A DNA stretch of 64,000 nt from positions 186,001 to 250,000 of the forward strand of contig NZ_SOBN01000002.1 of assembly GCF_004365705.1 (NCBI RefSeq), given 5' to 3'. Shown one piece after another: positions 55,628 to 63,318 of this stretch. The position numbers and the translations under genes are program-made. Origin of the DNA: Streptomyces sp. 846.5. Its GTDB lineage: Bacteria > Actinomycetota > Actinomycetes > Streptomycetales > Streptomycetaceae. The first letter of the stretch is position 1. Each line of letters opens with the position of its first letter. The notes below the pieces were generated by a model. It was given only the letters and a program-made list of their open reading frames with translations, had not been told where the DNA came from and made no database searches.

Positions 55628-56395
55628 ATGCCTGACCTGGATGCCTGGATCTCGGCAGTACGCAGCTCGCAGAACCACTTCACCGCCCTGCTGGCGCCAC
55701 TCGACGCCGAGCAGGTGCAGCACCCCTCCTACGCCGACGACTGGTCCATTGCGCAGGTCGCCTCGCACCTGGGCAGCCAGTCAGAGATCTTCGACCTGGC
55801 CCTGGACGCGGGCCTGAACGGATCTCCGGCCCCGGGCATGGAGCAGTTCCAGCCCCTGTGGGACGCCTGGAACAGCAGGTCCCCGCAGGACCAGGCAGCC
55901 GACAGTGTGAAGGCCAACGAGGCCCTCGTCTCCCGGATCGAGGGCCTGTCCGGCGCCGACCGGGCCCGGTTCCGGGTGTCCCTGTTCGGACGGGACATCG
56001 ACCTGGCCGGCCTGTTGGCCATGCGCCTGGGCGAGCACGCGCTGCACACCTGGGACATCGCCGTGGCCCTGGACTCCTCGGCCGTGGTCTCCCCCGACGC
56101 GGTCCGCCTGCTGATCGACGTACTGCCCGGCACCGCGGCGCGGGCCGGCCGGGCCGCCGCTGAACCCCGTGTCCTCGCGGTCGAGACGGCCGACCCGCAG
56201 CGCCGGTTCACCCTCACCACCGGACCCGACGTCGAACTCGCCGCCGCCTCGGGCGCCGGGCCGGTGGACCTGGTCCTGGCCGCCGAGGAACTGCTTCGGC
56301 TCGTCTACGGGCGCCTGGACCCGGACCGGACCTCGGCGGAACTGCCCGGCCACGAGGTGGTCCCGGAACTCCTGCAGGTGTTCCCGGGCTTCTGA
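55628..56395 (+). CDS. Maleylpyruvate isomerase family mycothiol-dependent protein (DinB fold)
   Basis: A 255-residue protein with an N-terminal MDMPI/DinB-like four-helix bundle. The metal-site histidines are visible in WSIAQVASHLGSQSEIF and MRLGEHALHTWDIAVALD. A C-terminal SCP2-like domain follows. Family members use mycothiol as cofactor for isomerase or transferase reactions; many have no known substrate. The GC-rich 259-base gap before it shows no gene. Confidence 0.88.
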   Translation: MPDLDAWISAVRSSQNHFTALLAPLDAEQVQHPSYADDWSIAQVASHLGSQSEIFDLALDAGLNGSPAPGMEQFQPLWDAWNSRSPQDQAADSVKANEALVSRIEGLSGADRARFRVSLFGRDIDLAGLLAMRLGEHALHTWDIAVALDSSAVVSPDAVRLLIDVLPGTAARAGRAAAEPRVLAVETADPQRRFTLTTGPDVELAAASGAGPVDLVLAAEELLRLVYGRLDPDRTSAELPGHEVVPELLQVFPGF

Positions 56396-56411
56396 CCCCG
56401 CCGCCCGGTCG

Positions 56412-56626
56412 GCTCGTCGCTTCGCCAACAGCCTGACCCGCGACCTCGACGCGGTCCGGACCGGCCTGACCCTCCCCTGGAACTCCGGGGTTGTCGAAGG
56501 ACACGTGAACCGGATCAAACGGATCATGCGTCAGATGCACGGCCGCGCCGGCTTCCCCCTCCTCCGCCACCGCATCCTCCTCCCATACCCGTCACCCAAC
56601 GTCACCACCCGATTACGAGCCAGAGC
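56412..56626 (+). pseudogene. ISL3-family transposase C-terminal fragment
   Basis: Reads RRFANSLTRDLDAVRTGLTL, then PWNSGVVEGHVNRIKRIMRQ and MHGRAGFPLLRHRIL, the very C-terminus of ISL3 transposases, with the catalytic glutamate in VVEGHVNRIK. It starts directly after the mycothiol-type gene and runs to an element-end-like motif at 56627. Confidence 0.85.
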
Positions 56627-56644
56627 CATTAGGTTGACACTCCC
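56627..56644 (+). repeat. ISL3-like element end, shared with 7013-7030
   Basis: CATTAGGTTGACACTCCC directly follows the ISL3 transposase remnant, where the element's terminal repeat is expected. It differs by one base from the motif at 7013-7030. Confidence 0.55.
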
Positions 56645-56677
56645 GCTGGCCGGCGCGGGAGCAGACCCCCGTGCCGG

Positions 56678-57628
56678 TCAGCGGAGGGCGGTCGGGTGGT
56701 CGGCGGCGCGTTGGCCGATGCCTGCGCGGGTGGGCAGGCCTTCCCAGTCGCCGTGGGTGGCGATGGTGCACGCTGCTGTGGTGGCCGCCCAGCGGAGCCG
56801 CTCATGGAGCGGGAGCCCCTTGCAGCGGGCGGCCAGGTATCCGGCGGTGAAGCTGTCGCCGGCGCCGATGACGTCGACCAGCGGAACCGCGGGCGCCGGG
56901 TGTGCGGTCGCGTCTCCCTGGCTTGTTGCTGCCACCGCTCCGTCCGCGCCGCGCTTGACCACGACTTCGTCCGGGCCCTGCCCGGCAAGGGCACGGGCTG
57001 CCCGCTCCGGGTCCGATTCCTCGGTCACCAGGGCGAGTTCGTCGTCCCCCGCGAAGAGGATGGTGAGGTCGGCGAGCAGGGCCCGGGTGAATGCGGCAGT
57101 GTTCTTGCTGTCCGTCAGGGTGCTGCGGTGGTTGATGTCGAAGGAGACCGGGATGTCCGCGCGTTTGGCCAGGGCCACCGCGCAGAGCACTGCCTCGGCG
57201 CAGTCGCCACCCAGTGCGGGTGTGATGCCGGTCAGGTGCAGCAGGTCCGCGCCGGCGGCCAGGGCAGCTTCGACGTCGGCCGGGCGCAGTTGTGATCCGG
57301 CGCTGTTTCGGCGGTAGTAGGTGACCCGGGTGGGGCCGGCGATGGGCAGTTCCCGGAGCATGAAACCGGTGGGGTGGTCAGGATCCGTGCGGACGAAGCG
57401 GGTGTCCACGCCTTCGGCGGCCAGGTCGCGGCGCACCCGGGCACCGAGTTCGTCGTCGCCCACCACACCGGCCCAGGCGGACTCCTGGCCCAGTCGGCGC
57501 ATGCCGATGGCGACGGTGGCCTCCGCGCCGGCGGTCGACAGCCGGAGTTCAGCGGCGGTGCGCAGCGGGTCGCCGGTGCGGGTGGTGGCTACGCCCATCG
57601 TCTCGCCGATGGTCAGCAGTCTGCTCAT
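56678..57628 (-). CDS. PfkB-family sugar kinase, probably 2-keto-3-deoxygalactonate/gluconate kinase
   Basis: A 316-residue ribokinase-type kinase. It has an N-terminal GETMG, substrate-lid region TYYRRNSAGSQL, DINHRSTL and the ATP/catalytic motif VDVIGAGDSFTAGYLAARC (base Asp in GAGDSF, 255-260). The GETM start and YYR..SAG region are typical of KdgK-type kinases. Start ATG 57628 (MSRLLTIGE) is chosen over an upstream in-frame ATG at 57745 that lies inside dgoD. It follows dgoD by 13 bases and would phosphorylate the 2-keto-3-deoxy acid made by DgoD. Confidence 0.87.
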   Translation of the reverse strand: MSRLLTIGETMGVATTRTGDPLRTAAELRLSTAGAEATVAIGMRRLGQESAWAGVVGDDELGARVRRDLAAEGVDTRFVRTDPDHPTGFMLRELPIAGPTRVTYYRRNSAGSQLRPADVEAALAAGADLLHLTGITPALGGDCAEAVLCAVALAKRADIPVSFDINHRSTLTDSKNTAAFTRALLADLTILFAGDDELALVTEESDPERAARALAGQGPDEVVVKRGADGAVAATSQGDATAHPAPAVPLVDVIGAGDSFTAGYLAARCKGLPLHERLRWAATTAACTIATHGDWEGLPTRAGIGQRAADHPTALR

Positions 57629-57641
57629 GGCCTCGTCGTCC

Positions 57642-58802
57642 CTACCATTCGGCCAGGGCGCCGTCCTCGTGGCGCCAGATCGGAGTGCGCCACTCGATGT
57701 CGTGTTCGGCGGCCCACCGTGCGGCCGACTCGACGGCGGCGGCATCGATGTCGATGCCGAGCCCGGGGTCCAGCGGCCGGTCGACCCAGCCGTCGCGGTA
57801 CTGGAACACGGTGCGGTCCAGGAGGTAGTCCAGCAGGTCGGACCCGGGGCCGTTGTAGTGGATGCCCAGGCTCTGCTCCTGGATGAGGAGGTTGGGGATG
57901 GCGAAGTCGAGCTGGAGGCTGGAGGCCAGGGCGATCGGACCGACCGGGCAGTGCGGCGCCATGAAGACGTCGAACGTCTCGGCCTGCGCGGCGATCCGGC
58001 GGATCTCGGAGATCCCCCCGGCGTGGCAGATGTCGGGCTGGGCGACGGCGATGCCCGCGGCCAGGGCGGGGAGGAAGTCCCAGCGGGAGTAGAGCCGTTC
58101 GCCGGTGGCGATCGGGATGGAGGTGCACTCCACGATCGAGGCCAGCTTGGAGGCGTACTCGGGCAGGATCGGCTCCTCGACGAACATCGGCTGCAGCGGT
58201 TCCAGCAGGGGCAGCAGCCGCCGTGCCATGGCGGTGGAGACCCGGCCGTGGAAGTCGACCGCCACGTCGCGGGTCGGGCCGAGCACCTCGCGGACCGCGG
58301 TGACGCGCTGGATGACGTCCTCGACGGCCTGGGGGGTGTCGATGGGGCGCATCTGCGCGGAGGCGTTCATCTTGACGGCGGTGAATCCCTCCTCGACCTT
58401 GCGTGCCGCTTCCTGGGCCACGTCCTGCGCGCGGTCGCCGCCGATCCAGGAGTAGACCCGGACGCGTTCGCGCAGCGGTCCGCCGAGCAACTCGTGCACG
58501 GGGACGCCGCGGACCTTGCCGGCGATGTCCCACAGTGCCTGGTCGATGCCGCCGACGGCGGAGGAGAGGACCGGGCCGCCGCGGTAGAAGCCCGCTTTGG
58601 TCAGCAGTTGCCAGTGCGCCTCGATGCGTAGCGGGTCGGCGCCGATCAGCAGTTCACCGAGTTCCTCGACGGCGGCGGCCACGGTGCGTACCCGGCCTTC
58701 CAGGGCGGGTTCGCCCCATCCGGTGACACCCTCGTCGGTGTCGATCCGCAGGAAGAGCCAGCGGGGGGCCACTGCGTAGGTCGTCAGTCGGGTGATCTTC
58801 AT
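57642..58802 (-). CDS. dgoD: D-galactonate dehydratase DgoD
   Basis: A 386-residue mandelate racemase/enolase-superfamily dehydratase that aligns along its length with E. coli DgoD as I recall it, from MKITRLTTYAVAPRWLFLRI to WRHEDGALAEW. Metal ligands are D183 (VDFHGR), E209 (VEEP) and E235 (ATGER); the acid/base histidines are H185 and H284 (APHCPVGP). It turns D-galactonate into 2-keto-3-deoxygalactonate. The start overlaps the aldolase stop by four bases. Kinase and aldolase genes of the same route flank it. Confidence 0.94.
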   Translation of the reverse strand: MKITRLTTYAVAPRWLFLRIDTDEGVTGWGEPALEGRVRTVAAAVEELGELLIGADPLRIEAHWQLLTKAGFYRGGPVLSSAVGGIDQALWDIAGKVRGVPVHELLGGPLRERVRVYSWIGGDRAQDVAQEAARKVEEGFTAVKMNASAQMRPIDTPQAVEDVIQRVTAVREVLGPTRDVAVDFHGRVSTAMARRLLPLLEPLQPMFVEEPILPEYASKLASIVECTSIPIATGERLYSRWDFLPALAAGIAVAQPDICHAGGISEIRRIAAQAETFDVFMAPHCPVGPIALASSLQLDFAIPNLLIQEQSLGIHYNGPGSDLLDYLLDRTVFQYRDGWVDRPLDPGLGIDIDAAAVESAARWAAEHDIEWRTPIWRHEDGALAEW

Positions 58803-59530
58803 TCTGCGGTGGCCTGTTCGCTGGATACGGTTGCCTGTCGCAGCGCCCTGCGGGCTCGCTGGGCCAGCGCGTGGATCTCCTGGGGCCCGCCGGGTGCGGC
58901 GCGGCCGGCCAGGTCGCTGCCCAGGGCGACGGCGTAGGCGCCTGCGCGCAGCCAGTCGCCGACCTGGTCGGTCCCGATGCCGCCGGTGGGGATGAAGGAC
59001 TCGTCGCCGAAGGGGCCGCGGAGTTGGCTCAGGTAGGGAGTGCCCAGAGCGGCGGCGGGGAAGAGCTTGAAGAACTCGGCACCTGCGCGGCGCGCGGCCA
59101 GTACTTCGGTGCCGGTGGCGATTCCGGGCAGGGCCTCCAGGTCGAGCGCCAGGGCGGCGGCGACCACGGCAGGGCTCAGGCCGGGGCTGACGACGAACCG
59201 TCCGCCGAGGGCCGCGAGCCGTTCGACCTGGGACACCTCGGTGACCGTGCCGGCACCGACCAGCAGCCCGGGGCGGGTGGCGGCGCGCTCGATGGCGGCC
59301 CAGGCACCGGGGGTGTCGACGGTCACTTCCAGGACCCGGATGCCGCCTTCGGCCAGGCCCTCGATCGCCCCGGTGACGTCACCGCCCTGCCGGTAGCGGA
59401 GGATCGCCATGATGCGGTCGTGTCCGAGAGCCTCGCGCAGCGCACTGTCGCGGGTTTGGACCGGGCGCGGGGCCGCAGCGTGCCCGGGGGCTTCAGGCAG
59501 CGGGGCTTCGAGCGGGGGGCGGATTTCCAT
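58799..59530 (-). CDS. 2-keto-3-deoxy-6-phosphogalactonate/gluconate aldolase (KDPG aldolase family)
   Basis: A 243-residue class I aldolase. An unusual 28-residue N-terminal extension precedes the fold (SALREALGHDRIMAILRY). Active-site residues are E68 (VLEVTVDT), the VGAGTV phosphate loop and the Schiff-base lysine K155 (FFKLFPAAALG), then FIPTGGIG. A very strong AAGGAGGT ribosome site supports ATG 59530. It cleaves the phosphorylated keto-deoxy acid to pyruvate and glyceraldehyde-3-phosphate, the last step of the DgoD route. Confidence 0.9.
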   Translation of the reverse strand: MEIRPPLEAPLPEAPGHAAAPRPVQTRDSALREALGHDRIMAILRYRQGGDVTGAIEGLAEGGIRVLEVTVDTPGAWAAIERAATRPGLLVGAGTVTEVSQVERLAALGGRFVVSPGLSPAVVAAALALDLEALPGIATGTEVLAARRAGAEFFKLFPAAALGTPYLSQLRGPFGDESFIPTGGIGTDQVGDWLRAGAYAVALGSDLAGRAAPGGPQEIHALAQRARRALRQATVSSEQATAE

Positions 59531-59558
59531 GGTGTACCTCCTTGTCGGATCGCGGTTT

Positions 59559-60590
59559 TCAGCGCGGTAGTCCGTAGGCGCGCAGTCCCTTGCGGCGTTG
59601 CTGGATGACGACGGCCACCACCAGCAGTGCGCCCTGGGCGATGTCCTGCCAGAAGGAGTTGACGTTGAGGATGGTCAGGCCGTTCTGCAGGACGCCGAGC
59701 AGGAGGACGGCGATGGCGGTGCCGGCGATGCCGCCCTTGCCGCCCTGCAGGGCCACCCCGCCGAGGGCGGCTGCCGTGATGGACTGCAGTTCCAGGCCCT
59801 GGCTTCCGGAGGTGGGCTGGCCGGAGCCGGTGCGGGCGGTCAGCAGGACGCCGGCGATGGCGGCGACGAAGCCGGCCAGGACGTAGCAGCCGACGACGTA
59901 GCGGTTGAGGTTGATGCCTGCCAGGCGGGCGGCGGTGGGGTTGCCGCCGGCCGCGTAGATGTTGCGGCCGATGTCGGTGTAGCGCAGCATCAGGTGGATC
60001 AGTACGGCGACGATGATCAGCACCCAGACCAGGATCGGGATGCCGAGGCCGCTGCCGCGGGCCAGGAAGATGAAGGTGGAGTCGGTCCCGGTGTAGCCCT
60101 GGGCCCGGCCGTCGGAGACCAGGTTGGCCAGGCCGCGCAGGGCCGCGTAGGTGGCCAGGGTGGCGATGACCGCGTTCACCCGGCCGTAGACGATCACCAT
60201 GCCGTTGAGCAGGCCGACGCCGAGGCCCACCAGCAGTGCCGCCAGGATCCCCAGGGCGGCGCTGTTGGCGCTGGTGAAGACCATCGCGGAGACCACGGAG
60301 GTCAGTCCGGCCGCCGAGCCGACCGAGATGTCCAGGCCGCCGAGCAGCATCACCACGGTCTGCACGACCGCCAGGATGCCCACGATGGCGACGGTCGTGC
60401 CGATGGTCCTGATGTTGGAGACCAGGAAGAAGTTGGAGTTCTGCGAGCCGATCGCGCCGCACAGGGCGATCAGCGCGACGATCAGGCTCAGGTTCTGCAC
60501 GCCGACGACGTCCAGGGTCCTGCGCAGGGGGCGCAGTCGCAGGTCCGGGCCGGTGTCTCTGGGCAGGGCGGGGCTGTCGGTCTTGGTCAT
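59559..60590 (-). CDS. Sugar ABC transporter permease (RbsC/AraH class)
   Basis: A 343-residue membrane permease with the class motifs GGLDISVGSAAGLTSVVSA and AAALGGVALQGGKGGIAGT. Start ATG 60590 overlaps the ATPase stop in ATGA. It forms an importer with the next two upstream genes and is part of the galactonate operon, so an aldose or aldonate substrate such as galactose, arabinose or galactonate is likely. Confidence 0.9.
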   Translation of the reverse strand: MTKTDSPALPRDTGPDLRLRPLRRTLDVVGVQNLSLIVALIALCGAIGSQNSNFFLVSNIRTIGTTVAIVGILAVVQTVVMLLGGLDISVGSAAGLTSVVSAMVFTSANSAALGILAALLVGLGVGLLNGMVIVYGRVNAVIATLATYAALRGLANLVSDGRAQGYTGTDSTFIFLARGSGLGIPILVWVLIIVAVLIHLMLRYTDIGRNIYAAGGNPTAARLAGINLNRYVVGCYVLAGFVAAIAGVLLTARTGSGQPTSGSQGLELQSITAAALGGVALQGGKGGIAGTAIAVLLLGVLQNGLTILNVNSFWQDIAQGALLVVAVVIQQRRKGLRAYGLPR

Positions 60591-62140
60591 GGCTGCGGTG
60601 CTCCAGTCACGCTCAGGTCTTCGGCCATGGCCAGCGCCAGGACCCGTTCTTCGGTGGCCTGGGCCCGGGAGACCTCTCCGGTCACCCGTCCGCCCTGCAT
60701 CACCACGATCCGGTCGGACAGGCCGAGCAGTTCGGGCAGCTCCGAGGAGATGACCAGCAGGGCCATGCCCTGCGCGGCGAGGTCGTTGATGATCGAGTAG
60801 ATCTCCGCCTTGGCGCCGACGTCGACGCCGCGGGTCGGCTCGTCCAGGATGAGCAGCTTGGGACGGCGGGCCAGCCACCGGGCCAGGACCACCTTCTGCT
60901 GGTTGCCGCCGGACAGGGTGGCGACTTCCTGTTCGATCGAGGGGGTGCGGATCGAGAGCTGCTCCACATGTCGGCGGGCGATGTCGCGCTCTTCCCCGCG
61001 CCGCACCATGTGCCAACGGCTGAGCCGTGGCAGGACGGCCAGCGAGATGTTGTCGCGGATCGAGCGCCGCAGCAGCAGCGCCTGTGCCTTGCGCTCCTCT
61101 GGGGCCAGGCCGATCCCGGCGCGCAGCGCGTCGCCGGGGCCGCGCAGCCGCAGCGGCTGCCCGGCCATCTCGATGCCGCCCCGGTGGATCGGTACGGCTC
61201 CGGCCAGGGCCAGGGCCAGTTCGGAGCGCCCGGCTCCGATCAGGCCGCCGAGCCCGACCACCTCGCCGGCCCTGACCTGCAGGCTGACGCCGTGCACGTC
61301 GTCGGTGGCCAGGTCGTGTACCGAGAGCACGACCTCGCCGGGCTCGCGCGGCCGACGGACGAACATGTCGGCCAGGTCGCGGCCCACCATCATCCGCACC
61401 AGTTCGGCGTTGTCGGTCTGCGCCACCAGCCGGTCGCCGACGTAGCGCCCGTCGCGCAGCACCGCCACCCGGTCCGCGATGGCGAAGATCTCGGGCATCC
61501 GGTGTGAGACGTAGACGATGGCCACGCCGTCGTCGCGGAGCTGTCGGATCAGCCCGAACAGTGCCTCCACCTCGTGGTCGGCGAGGGAGGAGGTGGGCTC
61601 GTCGAAGGCGATCACCCGGACATCCCCGGCCAGTGCTCGCAGGATTTCGACCAACTGGCGCTGTGCGGGCGACAGTTCGGACCCGAGCATGCCCGGGTCC
61701 AGGACGTCCTGGAAGCCGTAGCGCGCCAGGTCCCGGTTGACCTGTGCGAACAGGGCACGCCGGTCCACCCACCGGGCCCGGCGCGGAAGCGCGCCCAGGT
61801 AGACGTTCTCGGCGACCGAGACGTGGGGCACGATCTCGGGCTCCTGCTGGATCACCCGCAGGCCGGCCCGGTGCGCCTCGCGTGGGGTGTGGAAGGCGAC
61901 GGGGGCGCCGTCCAGCAGCAGCCGTCCCTGGTCCGGCTGGTGGTCCCCGGACAGGACGCGCAGCAGCGTGGACTTGCCCGCGCCGTTCTCGCCCATCAGC
62001 GCGAGCACTTCGCCGGCCCGTACGTCCAGCGAGACCTCGCTGAGTGCGCGCACCGGCCCGAAGGACTTGCTGACCTGCTCGGCCCGGAGCCGGGACGTCG
62101 GGGTGGACGCCCCGGCCTGAGCCGGTCCTGGGTTCGTCAT
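60587..62140 (-). CDS. Sugar ABC transporter ATPase (RbsA/AraG class)
   Basis: A 517-residue double ABC protein. The first domain has [31 protein letters not shown] and VIAFDEPTSSLAD. The second has GLIGAGRSELALAL in place of Walker A, as usual, and [15 protein letters not shown] with [13 protein letters not shown]. It couples ATP use to the permease encoded next. Start ATG 62140 (MTNPGPAQAG) follows the binding-protein gene by 39 bases. Confidence 0.92.
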   Translation of the reverse strand: MTNPGPAQAGASTPTSRLRAEQVSKSFGPVRALSEVSLDVRAGEVLALMGENGAGKSTLLRVLSGDHQPDQGRLLLDGAPVAFHTPREAHRAGLRVIQQEPEIVPHVSVAENVYLGALPRRARWVDRRALFAQVNRDLARYGFQDVLDPGMLGSELSPAQRQLVEILRALAGDVRVIAFDEPTSSLADHEVEALFGLIRQLRDDGVAIVYVSHRMPEIFAIADRVAVLRDGRYVGDRLVAQTDNAELVRMMVGRDLADMFVRRPREPGEVVLSVHDLATDDVHGVSLQVRAGEVVGLGGLIGAGRSELALALAGAVPIHRGGIEMAGQPLRLRGPGDALRAGIGLAPEERKAQALLLRRSIRDNISLAVLPRLSRWHMVRRGEERDIARRHVEQLSIRTPSIEQEVATLSGGNQQKVVLARWLARRPKLLILDEPTRGVDVGAKAEIYSIINDLAAQGMALLVISSELPELLGLSDRIVVMQGGRVTGEVSRAQATEERVLALAMAEDLSVTGAPQP

Positions 62141-62179
62141 GACGATCGAGACTCCTAGATCACGTGTGGCTGAGCCCGT

Positions 62180-63214
62180 TCAGCTGCACTGCACTCCGGC
62201 CTGGGCGAAGCTGGTGGCATCGACCAGGGATGTCTTCGCGATGGTCTTGGGGGGCAGCGGCGTGCCGTTGCGGATCTTGGCGACCAGCGCGTCCACGGCT
62301 GCGGCGCCCACCGAGCGGCCGTCGATGAACAGCGCGGCCTTGTTGCCGCTGTCCTTCTTGGCGGTCCAGTCCTTGCAGGTCAGGTAGGCGCCCAGGCCCA
62401 CGCCGACGATGTCGGCGGGGGCGAAGCCGCCGTTCTGCAGCGCGGTGACCGCGCCGGTCTCGTTCTCGTCGTTGCAGCCCCAGACCACCCAGTGCTTGAC
62501 GCCCTGGTTGGCGGTGATCACGGCACCGGTCTTGTTCTGCGCGTCGACCACCGAGTTGTCGGTGCCGACCTTGATGATCGGCAGGCTTGTTCCGGCGGCT
62601 GTACTGAAGCCCTGCTCCTCGCCCTGTTCACGCTGCTGGCAGTCCGACAGGCCCTGCTGGTAGGCGGCGATGACGCGGGTGTTCGCGGCGGTCCAGCCCG
62701 AGGCCTTGAACAGCTCGCCCGCCTTGGTGCCGACCTTGGTGCCCATCTGGACCGAGTCGAAGCCCACGAACGGGGCCGCGGTGCCGGAGCCGTCGCTGAT
62801 CGGGTCGTCGGAGGAGACCAGCGGGATGGCGCCGGCGGCCTGGATGATCTGCGGGCCGATCTTCTGGTCCGGTACGACGATGGCGATCCCGTCGACCTTC
62901 TGGCCGACCTCGGTGCTCATGTCGCTGATCGCCTTGTTGGAGTCGGTGCCCAGGTTGACGGTGACGATCTTGACGTTGCCGAGCTTGGCGGCCTCGGCCT
63001 TGGCGCCGTTGGCCTCGTCGATGAAGTACTGCTGGTCGCCCTGCTTCTGCAGGTAGGCGATGGTGATCGGTCCGCTCTTGGGGCCCGCCGCGGTGCCGCT
63101 CGCCGAGCTGCCGGGGGTCGTCTGTCCGGTGGAACAGCCGGCCAGGGCCAGCACGGCTGCCATGCCGAATGCGCCGATGCTCACCAGGGTCCTTGTGCTG
63201 CGCAAAGGTCTCAC
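62180..63214 (-). CDS. Sugar-binding lipoprotein, AraF-like
   Basis: A 344-residue lipoprotein: signal with lipobox LALAGC near residue 27, a short linker, then a type I binding fold. The region VKHWVVWGCNDENETGAVTA followed by GFAPADIVGVGLGA closely resembles the hinge region of the arabinose-binding protein AraF. GTG at 63214 follows GGCGGAG. It delivers an aldose or aldonate to the ABC pair downstream. Of the common sugars, L-arabinose, D-galactose and D-fucose fit AraF-type sites best. Confidence 0.88.
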   Translation of the reverse strand: MRPLRSTRTLVSIGAFGMAAVLALAGCSTGQTTPGSSASGTAAGPKSGPITIAYLQKQGDQQYFIDEANGAKAEAAKLGNVKIVTVNLGTDSNKAISDMSTEVGQKVDGIAIVVPDQKIGPQIIQAAGAIPLVSSDDPISDGSGTAAPFVGFDSVQMGTKVGTKAGELFKASGWTAANTRVIAAYQQGLSDCQQREQGEEQGFSTAAGTSLPIIKVGTDNSVVDAQNKTGAVITANQGVKHWVVWGCNDENETGAVTALQNGGFAPADIVGVGLGAYLTCKDWTAKKDSGNKAALFIDGRSVGAAAVDALVAKIRNGTPLPPKTIAKTSLVDATSFAQAGVQCS

Positions 63215-63291
63215 GTCAACTCCGCCTGTCGTGCGCGTTCATGGGGTGGGGGGTGTTGCGCACCGAGTGTCTCGGGGGTTCTGCGGCCAGT

Positions 63292-63318
63292 CAAGATTAA
63301 TGCATAAATAAATATTCG
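63292..63318. promoter_or_regulatory. AT-rich island before the sugar-binding protein gene
   Basis: A run of about 27 bases (containing TTAATGCATAAATAAATATT) is almost free of G and C in otherwise very GC-rich DNA. It lies between the epimerase stop and the lipoprotein start. TTGACT, a possible -35 box in the minus direction, lies just beside it at about 63286-63291. It may be an UP-like element, operator or promoter of the transport genes. Confidence 0.45.
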
